Shown in pieces: positions 1 through 8,775 of a stretch of DNA of 64,000 nucleotides. A model generated the notes under the pieces. It saw nothing but the letters and a program-made list of their open reading frames with translations, did not search any database and was not told the DNA's origin. The position numbers were made by a program, and so were the translations under genes. How positions within the stretch are numbered: position 1 is the first letter of the stretch; each line of letters begins with the position of its first letter. This stretch comes from Streptantibioticus parmotrematis (GTDB lineage Bacteria; Actinomycetota; Actinomycetes; Streptomycetales; Streptomycetaceae): contig NZ_JAINVZ010000017.1 of the NCBI RefSeq assembly GCF_019890615.1, forward strand, positions 62,001 to 126,000, in the 5' to 3' direction.

Positions 1-1968
1 GTAGCGGCCGAGCGCGGTGACGGGGAAGACCATCCGGTACAGGTGGTAGTTGATGGAGAAGTCCCAGGGGAAGCCGGTGCCGGTGAAGTACGGCTCGTCC
101 CAGGACCCGTCCTCGTTCTGCGTGTCGGCGAGCCAGCGGACGCCGCGCTCCACCGCCTTGCCGTCCCGCTCCCCCGCCGACAGCAGCGCCATCAGCGCCC
201 AGGCGGTCTGCGAGGCGGTCGAGGTGCCGCGTCCCGCCCATTCCTGGTCGGGGTAGGAGCGCAGGTCCTCGCCCCAGCCGCCGTCCGCGTTCTGCACGCT
301 CTCCAGCCAGGCCACGGCGCGGCGGATCGCGGGGTGTTCTACCGGCAGGCCGACCCCGATCAGGGCGGGCACCACCGAGCCGGTGCCGTAGACGTAGTTG
401 ACGCCCCAGCGCCCGAACCACGAGCCGTCCCGCTCCTGTTCGGCCAGCAACCAGTCGACGCCGCGCCGGGTGCGCGGGTCGTCGCGCAGGCCGACGGCGG
501 CGAGCATCTCCACGACGTGCGCGGTGACGTCGGCCGACGGCGGGTCGATGACCTCGCCGAAGTCGCAGAACGGCAGGCGGTTGGGGAACCGGCTGGTGTT
601 GTCGACGTCGAAGGCGCCCCACGCGCCGTTCTTGGACTGCATGCCGAGGTTCCACAGCACGCCGCGTTCGATGGCGGAGGCCAGCCGGGCCCGGTCGGGG
701 TGCTCGACGCGCTTGAGGGCGAGCACGACCTCGGCGGTGTCGTCGATGTCCGGGTAGTTGTCGTTGTCGAACTCGAAAGCCCAGCCGCCGGGTGTCAGTT
801 CGGGCCTGCGCACCGACCAGTCGCCGCGCTTGCCGATCTGCTCCTGGAGCATCCAGTCGGCCGCCTTGACCAGCGCCGGGTGGTCGGCGGGCAGGCCCGC
901 GTCGGCGAGGGCGATGGTGGCCAGACAGGTGTCCCAGACCGGGGACTGGCAGGCCTCGACCATGCGGCTGCCGTCCTCGTGCCAGACGGCGAACCGGTCG
1001 AGGGAGGCGAGGCCGGCCCGCATCACCGGGTGGTCCAGGTCGTAGCCGAGCAGCCGCAGGGCGATGATGGAGTAGACGGCCGGTGGCTGGATGCCGCCCC
1101 AGCAGCCGTCGTTCTCCTGCCGTTCGATGATCCAGCGGGCGGCGACGCCCAGCGCGGTGCGGCGCAGCGGTCTGATGCTCACCTTGCGGTAGGCGTGCAG
1201 GGCTTTGTCGAGGCGCTGGAAGACGCCTTCCCAGCTGTGCAGCGGGGCGGCGGGGCGCGGCGGGTTGGGCACCGCGGGGTCGGTGTGCAGCTCGTCGATG
1301 GGGAACGGCGAGGGCCGCACCGGCCGGTGTGCCCCGACGACGGTGAGGGGCACGATGGTCTGCCGGGCCCACTGGCCGAAGGAGTAGAGGTTCAGCGGGA
1401 ACCACTTCGGCAGGTAGATGATCTCCGGCGGCAGTTCCGGCAGGTCCTCCCACTTCCACCAGCCGAACAGGGCCAGCCAGATGCGGGTGAAGACCCGGGT
1501 GGCGGCCACGCCGCCGTGGGCGCGCACCCAGGCCGCGGCGGTGGCCATGTGGGCGTCGGTGGGCTCGTCACCGGCGAGGCGCAGCGCCACGTAGGCCTCG
1601 ACGGTGGTGGAGATCTCGCCGGGGCCGCCGTGGAAGGTGGCCCAGGTGCCGTCCTCGCGCTGCTGGGACCGGATCCAGCGGGCGGCGGCCTCCAGGACCC
1701 GGGGCTCCTGGATACCGAGGAACTGACGGAGCAGCAGGTCCTCGGCGTCCATGGTGACGTTGGTCTCCAGGATGCCCTTCCACCAGCCGTCCGGATGCTG
1801 GGCGGCGAGCAGGTGGGCGGTGGCGCGCTCCGCGGTGCGGGCGGCGACCCGCTCCACGGGGTCGAGCGGTCCGGCGGCCGCCGGGCCGGCGGCCCGGTCG
1901 GTCCGTTCACTGGCCGAGGTGGCACGAGGTGGAAGTGGTCCCGCGCTTCCGTCGGTCGTCGCTGTCAT
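1..1968 (-). CDS. shc: Squalene-hopene cyclase (C-terminus beyond window)
   Basis: Cyclises squalene to hopene/hopanol, the last core step of hopanoid synthesis, normally as a monotopic membrane enzyme. The reverse-strand frame is open from the ATG at 1968 to the window edge, 656 codons, so only a short C-terminal end is missing compared with the family length of roughly 650-680. The catalytic DxDD motif is present as DIDD at residues 407-410 in the context YPDIDDTAE. Several QW-type repeats are visible, such as QENDGCWGG and QNADGGWGE. The first 35 or so residues are Ala/Pro rich and probably disordered. It is the last gene of the hopanoid operon and lies about 100 bp downstream of the polyprenyl synthase gene. 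Identification is firm. Confidence 0.96.
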   Translation of the reverse strand, partial: MTATTDGSAGPLPPRATSASERTDRAAGPAAAGPLDPVERVAARTAERATAHLLAAQHPDGWWKGILETNVTMDAEDLLLRQFLGIQEPRVLEAAARWIRSQQREDGTWATFHGGPGEISTTVEAYVALRLAGDEPTDAHMATAAAWVRAHGGVAATRVFTRIWLALFGWWKWEDLPELPPEIIYLPKWFPLNLYSFGQWARQTIVPLTVVGAHRPVRPSPFPIDELHTDPAVPNPPRPAAPLHSWEGVFQRLDKALHAYRKVSIRPLRRTALGVAARWIIERQENDGCWGGIQPPAVYSIIALRLLGYDLDHPVMRAGLASLDRFAVWHEDGSRMVEACQSPVWDTCLATIALADAGLPADHPALVKAADWMLQEQIGKRGDWSVRRPELTPGGWAFEFDNDNYPDIDDTAEVVLALKRVEHPDRARLASAIERGVLWNLGMQSKNGAWGAFDVDNTSRFPNRLPFCDFGEVIDPPSADVTAHVVEMLAAVGLRDDPRTRRGVDWLLAEQERDGSWFGRWGVNYVYGTGSVVPALIGVGLPVEHPAIRRAVAWLESVQNADGGWGEDLRSYPDQEWAGRGTSTASQTAWALMALLSAGERDGKAVERGVRWLADTQNEDGSWDEPYFTGTGFPWDFSINYHLYRMVFPVTALGRY

Positions 1969-2067
1969 GGCTTCCCCTTCTGCAGTGTGGCACTGCGCCG
2001 GTGGGGCGTCCGTCGGCCGGCGTCGCACGCGACGCGGTCGGCGACTGCGCTCAGGCAGTTGCAGTTG

Positions 2068-3171
2068 TCATCTTTCTCGTACCACAACGAAGTCGGCCAA
2101 CGCGAAGAGGTTTCGCCTGGTCTCCTCCGGCATCGCCACTCCGTCAAGTGCGGCGAGGGCGGTGGCGTGTTGGCGACGGGCCTCGCGCGAGGTCCATTCC
2201 CGGCCACCGGCCTGTTCGATCAACGCGGCGCGGTCGGCGAATTCTTCCTCGCTGAAGTCCCCGATCTCGGGGTTCTTGGCGTCCGCCGCCAGGAGTTCAC
2301 CCAGACGCTCCGCCGCCTCACCCTCGGCGGCGAGCGCGGCCACCACGGGCAGGGACTTCTTGCGCTGACGCAGGTCGCTCCAGGTCTGCTTGCCGGTCAC
2401 CGCGGGCTCGCCCCAGATGCCGAGCAGGTCGTCGACGGCCTGGAAGGCGAGGCCGAGGTGGTAGCCGTAGCTCTCCAGCGCGTCGGCGGTGGCCTCGTCG
2501 GCGCCGCCGAGCACGGCGCCGATGGAGCAGGCACAGGCCAGCAGGGCGCCGGTCTTGTTGCCCTCCATCTCCAGGCACTCCTCGACGGTGACCCGTTCGC
2601 GGTGCTCGAAGGAGATGTCCTGCGCCTGACCGTCGATCAGCTTGCGGGTGGCCACCGTCAGCCGCCGGGTGGCCCGGCCCGCCTCCACGGTGCCCTGCTC
2701 CAGCAGGATCTCGTTGGCCAGTGCGAACAGCGCGTCGCCGACCAGGATGGCCTGCGCCGGGCCGTGCACCTTCCACACCGTGTCGCGGTGCCTGCGCTGC
2801 TCGTCGCCGTCCATCAGGTCGTCGTGGAGCAACGAGAAGTTGTGCACGAGTTCCACCGCGACCGCGCCGGGCACGCCCGCCTCGGGTGCGGCGCCCGCGG
2901 CCTCGGCGGACATCAGCGCGAGCGCCGGGCGGACCGCCTTGCCGCTGTCGCCGTGGGTGGGGTTGCCCGCCGCGTCGATCCACCCGAAGTGGTAGGCGGC
3001 GACGGTGTCCATCGGGGGCGCGAGCCGGTCCACCGCCGCGCGCAGGACGGGGGTGGACAGGGTCCGCCCGCGCTCCAGCAGCGCGGTGACGCCTTGCTGC
3101 GCCTGTGGCGCTGCCAGCTGCTCGTGGGCCGGTGTCACGGGTTCTCCTTCGCTTGCTGATTTCTGGCTCAT
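2068..3171 (-). CDS. Polyprenyl diphosphate synthase (hopanoid cluster)
   Basis: Trans-isoprenyl diphosphate synthase that condenses isopentenyl diphosphate with an allylic diphosphate. Its place in this operon suggests it makes farnesyl diphosphate for squalene. The 367-residue product has the first aspartate-rich motif HDDLMD (D117, D118, D121) and a second region VDDLLG (D247, D248), where the usual final Asp is Gly. The ATG at 3171 overlaps the hpnE stop as ATGA, supporting translational coupling. A GTG 12 codons further in is an alternative start. Chain length cannot be settled from sequence alone; farnesyl or geranylgeranyl are both possible. Confidence 0.9.
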   Translation of the reverse strand: MSQKSASEGEPVTPAHEQLAAPQAQQGVTALLERGRTLSTPVLRAAVDRLAPPMDTVAAYHFGWIDAAGNPTHGDSGKAVRPALALMSAEAAGAAPEAGVPGAVAVELVHNFSLLHDDLMDGDEQRRHRDTVWKVHGPAQAILVGDALFALANEILLEQGTVEAGRATRRLTVATRKLIDGQAQDISFEHRERVTVEECLEMEGNKTGALLACACSIGAVLGGADEATADALESYGYHLGLAFQAVDDLLGIWGEPAVTGKQTWSDLRQRKKSLPVVAALAAEGEAAERLGELLAADAKNPEIGDFSEEEFADRAALIEQAGGREWTSREARRQHATALAALDGVAMPEETRRNLFALADFVVVRER

Positions 3172-4598
3172 ACGGCTTCCAGCGCACCGTCGGGGGCCGG
3201 TCGGCCGAGTTCCGTCAGGGCGTCCCGGGCGGCCCGCAGCCCGCTGCGCACGGCGCCCTCCATCGTCGCGGGCCACCCGGTAGCGGTCCACGCGCCCGCC
3301 AGGTACAGGCCCGGGGCGCGGGTGCGGGCGGCCGGGCGCAGCCTGCCGACGCCCGGCGTGGGGGCGAAGGTGGCGGTGCGTTCCCGGGTGACGAAGAAGT
3401 CCCGTACGGTCGCGGCGCGAGCGGCGGGCAGCAGCCGCTCCAGCTCCGGCAGGTAACGGGCCCTCAGTTCGGCGACCGGCAGGTCGATCTCGTCCTGGGC
3501 GGCGGACTGCGACAGCGCCACGTACTGCCCTTCGGTGAGCCCCGAGGCGCCGGTGCGGTCGAAGACCCACTGCACGGGGCTGTCCAGTGCGGCGAGGAAC
3601 GGCTCGCGCAGCACCGGGCGGTCGTAGATCACGTGGACGTTGAGGATCGGCGCGGTGCCGATGCGCAGCAGGGCGTCCGGGTCGGCCAGCGCGCCGTCCG
3701 GCAGCAGGCCGTGCGCCTCCTGCTGCGGCACCGCGAGCACCACGGTGCCCGCGGCCAGTTCCTCGGCGCGGCCGGGTCCGGTGGCCACGTCCACCAGCCA
3801 GCCGCCGTCCGGGGCGGCGCGCAGCCCGCCGACGCGGCCGCGCAGCACGGTCGTGACGCCGGCCGCGTCCAGGGCGGCGCGGGCGCGGGTGTCGTGCAGG
3901 TCGCCGAGCGGGGCGCGGGCCCAGCCGATGTCGGCGGCGCCGGGGTCGGAGAGCAGCCCGGTCTTGAAGACCATGGCGGCCAGGCCGAGCGAGGCCTGGT
4001 CGGCGGTGGCGTTGAGGGTGGCGACGCCGACCAGGTCCCACAGCGCCTCGACGGTGCGCCGCGACTGGCCGCGGGCGCGCAGCCAGCTCGCGAAGTCGAC
4101 CGCGTCGAGCGCGGGGTCGTCCAGGTCGAGCCCGCGCAGCGCGAGGGCGGCGCGGCCGACCGTGGCCCGTTCGGCGAGCGACAGGTGCGGGTAGGTGGCG
4201 AGGGAGGCGGCCAGGTGCAGCGGGACGGGCAGCGCGGTGCGCCGCAGGTGTCCCATCCGCTGACGGCCCGCGTCCAGCACGGGCACGTCCAGCCGGTCCT
4301 GGAGGGTGACCAGGTCGCTCGCCGCGATCCGGTCGAGGAACCAGCGGTAGGCGGTGCAGCAGCGCAGGAAGACGTGCTGGCCGTTGTCGACCGTCAACTC
4401 CCCTGCCGGGGTGTCGCGTTGGAAGGAGAAGGCGAGACCGCCGAGGCGCGGCCTGCCCTCCACCAGCGTGACCCGCACTCCGGCCTCGGCCAGGGTGAGC
4501 GCGGCGGTGGTGCCCGCCAGACCGCCGCCCACGACGACGGCGGTGGCCGCGGCGGCCTGGTCGCGGTGGTCGTCCCGCGGCATCGATGTCCGGCTCAT
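3168..4598 (-). CDS. hpnE: Hydroxysqualene dehydroxylase, FAD-dependent
   Basis: Reduces hydroxysqualene to squalene in the HpnCDE route. The 476-residue product begins with a dinucleotide-binding stretch, VVVGGGLAGTTAAL, followed by LVEGRPRLGGLAFSF, the typical FAD-binding start of amine-oxidase/phytoene-desaturase-like proteins. The C-terminus carries the second FAD-contacting segment APGLYLAGAWTATGWPATMEGA. Purine-rich GGGGAGAG lies just upstream of the ATG on the minus strand. It sits 123 bp downstream of hpnD and overlaps the following polyprenyl synthase gene by 4 nt. Function is assigned from family and operon context, both strong. Confidence 0.93.
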   Translation of the reverse strand: MSRTSMPRDDHRDQAAAATAVVVGGGLAGTTAALTLAEAGVRVTLVEGRPRLGGLAFSFQRDTPAGELTVDNGQHVFLRCCTAYRWFLDRIAASDLVTLQDRLDVPVLDAGRQRMGHLRRTALPVPLHLAASLATYPHLSLAERATVGRAALALRGLDLDDPALDAVDFASWLRARGQSRRTVEALWDLVGVATLNATADQASLGLAAMVFKTGLLSDPGAADIGWARAPLGDLHDTRARAALDAAGVTTVLRGRVGGLRAAPDGGWLVDVATGPGRAEELAAGTVVLAVPQQEAHGLLPDGALADPDALLRIGTAPILNVHVIYDRPVLREPFLAALDSPVQWVFDRTGASGLTEGQYVALSQSAAQDEIDLPVAELRARYLPELERLLPAARAATVRDFFVTRERTATFAPTPGVGRLRPAARTRAPGLYLAGAWTATGWPATMEGAVRSGLRAARDALTELGRPAPDGALEAV

Positions 4599-4721
4599 GC
4601 GCTCTCCCCCTTCGCGGCGTCCCCGGGTGCCGTCGGCAGGAGGGACGCGATGATCGTCGGCGGGGTTGAGCGCCCGGCGCGGTGGGCCGGGCGGAACGCC
4701 GGCGCTGGGGAGGGCCTCATC

Positions 4722-5660
4722 TCAGGCACGCCCCCTGGCCGCGTGCCGGGTGTCGAGCCCGGCGAGCCCGCGCAGCGCGACGTAGGCCTTCTCGCGCCCG
4801 GGCAGCGAGACCCGGCCGCGCAGCACCGCCTCGGGGTCGGCGGCGATGCGTTCCAGCAGGCGGCGGTAGATCCCGGCCATGGCGGCCACGCAGGCGCCGC
4901 TGCGCCGGTCGAGCATCGGCAGCAGCCGGTAGCCTTCCGCGAACAGGGCCCGGGCGCGCCGCACTTCGTGGTGGACGAGGCCCGCGAAGTCCGCCCCGGC
5001 GGGCGGCACGGGCTGGGAGAACCCGGCGGAGCAGCCGAACTTGGCGAGGTCCTCGGCGGGCAGGTAGGTGCGTCCGTTGCCCGCGTCCTCGCGAACGTCC
5101 CTGAGGATGTTGGTCAGTTGCAGGGCCAAGCCAAGCGTGTCGGCGTAGCTCGACGCGTGCTCCGCGTCGCGGGCGCCGGGGACCGTGCCGAAGACGCCGA
5201 GCGACAACCGGCCGATGCCGCCGGCGACGCAGCGGCAGTAGACCTTCAGGTCGTCCCAGCTCTCGTAGGTCTCGCCGCGCAGGTCCATCTGGACGCCGTC
5301 GATGAGTTCGTCGAGCCCGCCGAGCGGGATCGGGAAGCGGCGGGAGGCGTCGGCGAGCGCGACGGCGACCGGGTCGGTGTCGTCCTCGGACACCTCGCCG
5401 TCCCGTACCCGGCCGAGCACCGCCCGGGTCTCCTCCAGCCGGACCCGCTTGGTGGCGGGGTCCAGGTCGCCGTCGCCGATGTCGTCGACCCGGCGGGAGA
5501 ACGCGTACAGCGCCGACATGGCCTGCCGCTTCTCCTGCGGCAGCAGCCTGATGCCGTACGCGAAGTTGCGTGCCTGCTGCCCGGTCACGGTCTCGCAGTA
5601 CCGGTACGCGGCCAGTACCGGTGCGGACGTGTGCGCGGAACCGTCCACGATCCGGCTCAC
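4722..5660 (-). CDS. hpnD: Presqualene diphosphate synthase
   Basis: Head-to-head condensation of two farnesyl diphosphates to presqualene diphosphate. The 312-residue protein belongs to the squalene/phytoene synthase family. The first aspartate-rich motif is RRVDDIGD (D59, D60, D63) and the second is RDVREDAGNGRTYLP (D188, D192). The start ATG at 5660 overlaps the hpnC stop as ATGA. HpnC and HpnD are paralogues; this one is called HpnD from operon order and the DVREDAGNGR context. The HpnC/HpnD split by eye is likely but not certain. Confidence 0.91.
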   Translation of the reverse strand: MSRIVDGSAHTSAPVLAAYRYCETVTGQQARNFAYGIRLLPQEKRQAMSALYAFSRRVDDIGDGDLDPATKRVRLEETRAVLGRVRDGEVSEDDTDPVAVALADASRRFPIPLGGLDELIDGVQMDLRGETYESWDDLKVYCRCVAGGIGRLSLGVFGTVPGARDAEHASSYADTLGLALQLTNILRDVREDAGNGRTYLPAEDLAKFGCSAGFSQPVPPAGADFAGLVHHEVRRARALFAEGYRLLPMLDRRSGACVAAMAGIYRRLLERIAADPEAVLRGRVSLPGREKAYVALRGLAGLDTRHAARGRA

Positions 5661-6568
5661 CCCTCTCGTCGCAATGTGGACCCCACCTCGCGCAGCAGCC
5701 CGAGCTTGGTGGCCTTCGGCGCTCCCGCCAGGACGTCGTAGCGGGCCGCCTCGACCGCCGCGAGCGCGGCACGGCCCCCCGCCACGAATCCCGCGAGCAG
5801 CAGCTTCAGCCTGCCGTGGACGCTACCCACCAGCGGGGTGCCTTCATTCAACAGATCGCGGGCGCGTTCCGCTTCGTATTTCACCAGCGCACGCACCTGC
5901 GCGCCCCCGGTGGGGGCGGCGAGGTCGGCCTCGGTCACGCCGAACCGCGCCATGTCGTCGGCGGGCAGGTAGATCCGGTCGCGGGCCAGGTCCTCGGCGA
6001 CGTCCTGGAGGTGCTCGACGATCTGCAACGCGGTGCACACCGCGTCGGAGTGCCGGATGCGCTCCGGGGTGGCGGTGCCGGTGATGGCGAGCACCAGGCG
6101 GCCCACGGGGTTGGCGGACAGCTCGCAGTACGCGAGCAGCTCGTCGTAGTCGGCGTAGCGGCGCACCCGCTGGTCCTGGCGGTTGGCCTCGATCAGGCCG
6201 AGGAATGGCTCGGGGGTCAGTCCGCGGGCGCGGACGACCGGGGCGAGGGTGCGCAGGAGGGGATGGCCCGGGGTGTCGCCGTCGAAGATCCGGCGCAGGT
6301 CCTTCTCGAGGGCGTCCAGCATGGCGAGCCGGTCGTCGGTGGCGGCCGGGTCGAGGCCGAGCCAGCGGGCGTCGTCGCGGCCGGGCGGCAGGTCGCCGTC
6401 GCCGATGTCGTCGACCAGGCGGGCGTAGCCGTACACCGCCATCAGGTCGTCACGCCAGGCGCGCGGCAGGAAGAACGGCGCCACGGGGAAGTTCTCCCGG
6501 GCGGCCTTGTCGAGGACGGCGCGCGACTGGGTCTCCTCCGTCCCCGCGGTCACCATGGGTGGCCCCAT
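5657..6568 (-). CDS. hpnC: Hydroxysqualene synthase
   Basis: Converts presqualene diphosphate to hydroxysqualene. The 303-residue squalene/phytoene-synthase-family protein has motif LVDDIGD (D53, D54, D57) and a second site HLQDVAEDLARDRIYLP. It is the first gene of the hopanoid operon and overlaps hpnD by 4 nt. The start could be the ATG at 6568 or the one at 6556; neither has a strong ribosome-binding site. A 21-codon frame beginning at 6615 overlaps the start region and could be a leader, but evidence is slim. Upstream 6569-7002 has no credible gene and should hold the operon promoter. Confidence 0.9.
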   Translation of the reverse strand: MGPPMVTAGTEETQSRAVLDKAARENFPVAPFFLPRAWRDDLMAVYGYARLVDDIGDGDLPPGRDDARWLGLDPAATDDRLAMLDALEKDLRRIFDGDTPGHPLLRTLAPVVRARGLTPEPFLGLIEANRQDQRVRRYADYDELLAYCELSANPVGRLVLAITGTATPERIRHSDAVCTALQIVEHLQDVAEDLARDRIYLPADDMARFGVTEADLAAPTGGAQVRALVKYEAERARDLLNEGTPLVGSVHGRLKLLLAGFVAGGRAALAAVEAARYDVLAGAPKATKLGLLREVGSTLRREG

Positions 6569-6776
6569 GTCGCAGCGGCGGACGTGCCCCGGAGCTGGAT
6601 GGGTTCCGTGTTCATGGCCGCCACACCCCCCGTTCTACACTGATCCTCAGGTTCTTCCCATTTCGGACACGCCGCACCCAATACCGCCCTCCGTTCCTGC
6701 CGTCGCCACCGTGCGCGCCCGCACCCCGCGCGCCGAAGGGCAGGTCGTGGGCGGTCCGGCGGTGGGCATTGACTCA

Positions 6777-6806
6777 GCGTACGCCGTACAGGGATCCGGC
6801 GTACGC
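6777..6806. terminator. Inverted repeat in the hpnC/ABC-ATPase gap
   Basis: Perfect 9-bp arms GCGTACGCC (6777-6785) and GGCGTACGC (6798-6806) surround a 12-bp loop. It is the only strong structure I see in the 434-bp gap 6569-7002. Both flanking genes run leftward, so it lies downstream of the ABC ATPase and about 210 bp upstream of hpnC. It may terminate the polyol operon or be an operator for the hopanoid promoter. No clear U-tract follows. Confidence 0.45.
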
Positions 6807-7002
6807 CCGGGTGTCCCGGTCATTCACCCACGACGTCGAACACCATGAGGGCCGCGAATCTTCCCTTCCGCCACACGAGTTGATCGCTGTCACACGTACG
6901 GCCCCTGCCGACCGTATCGGCACGGGGTCGCACGGACGACGCGATTGACGCAACGGATGCGCGACGGCTCCCTCACGATCGGGTCGACACCGGCGCGTTC
7001 GG

Positions 7003-7782
7003 TCAGCCGCGGGTGTGCTCCTCGTAGGCGGCCAGCACCGCTTCGGTCGGGCCGTCCATGAGCAGTTCACCGCGTTCCAGCCACAGCACCCGGTCGCACA
7101 CCTCACGGATCGAGCGGTTGTTGTGGCTGACCAGGAAGACCGTGCCGGCCTGCTCGCGCAGTTCCCGGATGCGCTCCAGCGAACGCCGCTGGAACGCCAC
7201 GTCGCCGGTGGCCAGCGCCTCGTCGATGAGCAGCACGTCGTGCCGTTTGGACGCGGCGATGGCGAACCGCAGCCGGGCGCCCATGCCGGAGGAGTAGGTG
7301 CGCATCGGCAGCGAGGAGAAGTCACCGCGCTCGTCGATGCCGGAGAAGTCCACGATGTCCTGGTAGCGCTCGCGGATCTCGTGGTGACCCATGCCCATCG
7401 CCAGGCCGCCGAGGACGACGTTGCGCTCGCCGCTCAGGTCGTTCATCAAGGCCGCGTTGACCCCGAGCAGCGACGGACGGCCCTCGACGTAGACCCGGCC
7501 GCGCTCCGGCGGCAGCAGCCCGGCGATCGCCCGCAGCAGCGTGGACTTGCCGGCGCCGTTGGTGCCGATCAGCCCGACCGCCTCACCGCGGTACCCGACG
7601 AAGCTGACACCGCGTACGGCGTGCACCTCGCGCAGGTGCGCAGGGGCCTGGCGGCGCACCAGACGGCCGAGGGCCGCCGACGCGCTGCGTCTGCCGCCAC
7701 CGCCGCCGTGCACCCGGTAGACGATGTGCAGTTTCTGCACGACGACCGTGGGCACCCGCTCGTCCCGTACCGCGTCCGTCAT
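7003..7782 (-). CDS. Polysaccharide/teichoic-acid-type ABC exporter, ATP-binding subunit
   Basis: ATPase of the TagH/Wzt type that drives export of lipid-linked polymers. The 259-residue product has Walker A GTNGAGKST (residues 73-81), signature TYSSGMGARLRF, Walker B VLLIDEALATGD and switch region VSHNN. I chose the ATG at 7782 over 7818 because GGGGAAGG precedes it at good spacing. It is the last gene of the polyol/glycosyl operon, 108 bp after the GT2 gene. Unusually, no transmembrane partner gene lies beside it or anywhere in 6569-13123, so its permease must be encoded elsewhere or has been lost. Confidence 0.9.
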   Translation of the reverse strand: MTDAVRDERVPTVVVQKLHIVYRVHGGGGGRRSASAALGRLVRRQAPAHLREVHAVRGVSFVGYRGEAVGLIGTNGAGKSTLLRAIAGLLPPERGRVYVEGRPSLLGVNAALMNDLSGERNVVLGGLAMGMGHHEIRERYQDIVDFSGIDERGDFSSLPMRTYSSGMGARLRFAIAASKRHDVLLIDEALATGDVAFQRRSLERIRELREQAGTVFLVSHNNRSIREVCDRVLWLERGELLMDGPTEAVLAAYEEHTRG

Positions 7783-7890
7783 CCGTACCTTCCCCTGAAG
7801 TGCCGCGGTGGGCAGCACATCAGGGAAAGGTGAACGCGAGGCGGACTGCGGCCGAGCAGCCGCCCAACCAGGCGCGTGACGCCGGGGTGC

Positions 7891-8775
7891 TCAGATGACC
7901 GGCGGCCGTCCCAGCCGGGTCAGCCGCCACACCGTGCGCCAGCGCATCGGCCTGCGCGGTCCGCACGGCTTCGTCCAGCCCTCCTTGAACCCGCCCAGCC
8001 AGGCCCGCAGCGCGGGACGGGACGGGCGGCGGGCCAGCGTCAGCAGGATCCAGGTGGTCAGGTACAGCGGCACCAGCGGGAGGGGCAGGTTGCGGCGGGC
8101 CAGCCAGACCCGGTTGCGGGCCACCATGCGGTGGTAGACGGCGTGCCGGCTCGGCGCGGTCGCCGGGTGCTCCAGCACCATGTCCGCGCGGTAGTCGATC
8201 AGCCAGCCGGCGTCCAGCGCCCGCCAGGCCAGGTCGGTCTCCTCGTGCGCGTAGAAGAACTCGTCGGGCAGCCCGCCGACCTGCTGGAAGACCGCCGTCC
8301 TGGTGGCGTTGGCGCCACCGAGGAACGTGGTGACGCGCGAGGAGCGCAACGGGTCGGAGGCACGCAGCCTGGGCACGTGACGGCGCTGCGTGCTGCCGGT
8401 CTCCGGGTCGGTGATGCGGAAGGAGACGATGCCCAGCCTGCGGTCGGCGGCGAAGGCCTCGCGCACCAGTTGAGCGGTGTCCTGCCGGGGCAGCAGCCCG
8501 TCGTCGTCGAGGAACAGCAGCGCGTCCACCTCGCTGCCGCCGGGGCCGAACGCCTCGATGCCGACGTTGCGCCCGGCCGGGATGCCGAGGTTCTCCGGCA
8601 GCTCCACCGTCCGTACGCCGTCCGGGAGTTCGGGCAGCGGGGAGCCGTTGCCGACGACGACGACCTCGATGGCGTCGCCGTGCTGCCCGGCCACCGAGTC
8701 CAGCAGCGCGCGCAGTTCGTCGGGGCGGTTGCCCATGGTGAGCACGACCGCGCCGAGCCGCATCGCCGCGCTCAC
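7891..8775 (-). CDS. GT2-family glycosyltransferase
   Basis: Transfers a sugar from a nucleotide donor to an acceptor, probably on the polyol phosphate or lipid made by its neighbours. The roughly 294-residue protein has a GT-A fold: VVLTMGNRPDELRALLDS at the N-terminus, LENLGIPAGRNVGIE-type loop, LFLDDDGLL (DxD-like), and HEETDLAWRALDAGW acceptor-side motif. A hydrophobic stretch LPLVPLYLTTWILLTLA near the C-terminus may touch the membrane. The GTG at 8775 overlaps the previous stop as GTGA and was preferred; the ATG at 8763 is the alternative. Sugar and acceptor cannot be named. Confidence 0.87.
   Translation of the reverse strand: MSAAMRLGAVVLTMGNRPDELRALLDSVAGQHGDAIEVVVVGNGSPLPELPDGVRTVELPENLGIPAGRNVGIEAFGPGGSEVDALLFLDDDGLLPRQDTAQLVREAFAADRRLGIVSFRITDPETGSTQRRHVPRLRASDPLRSSRVTTFLGGANATRTAVFQQVGGLPDEFFYAHEETDLAWRALDAGWLIDYRADMVLEHPATAPSRHAVYHRMVARNRVWLARRNLPLPLVPLYLTTWILLTLARRPSRPALRAWLGGFKEGWTKPCGPRRPMRWRTVWRLTRLGRPPVI

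Noticed and set aside
43-5741. Very long plus-strand open frames (1038 and 878 codons) opposite the hopanoid genes
   Set aside because: They are antisense shadows of shc, the polyprenyl synthase, hpnE and hpnD, with Gly/Arg/Val-rich text and no domain; the minus strand has clear motifs.
6550-6615. Minus-strand 21-codon frame (starts MNTEPIQLRG) overlapping the hpnC start
   Set aside because: Has a G-rich stretch upstream, so a leader is possible, but there is no conserved signature and it could equally be the noncoding 5' end of hpnC.
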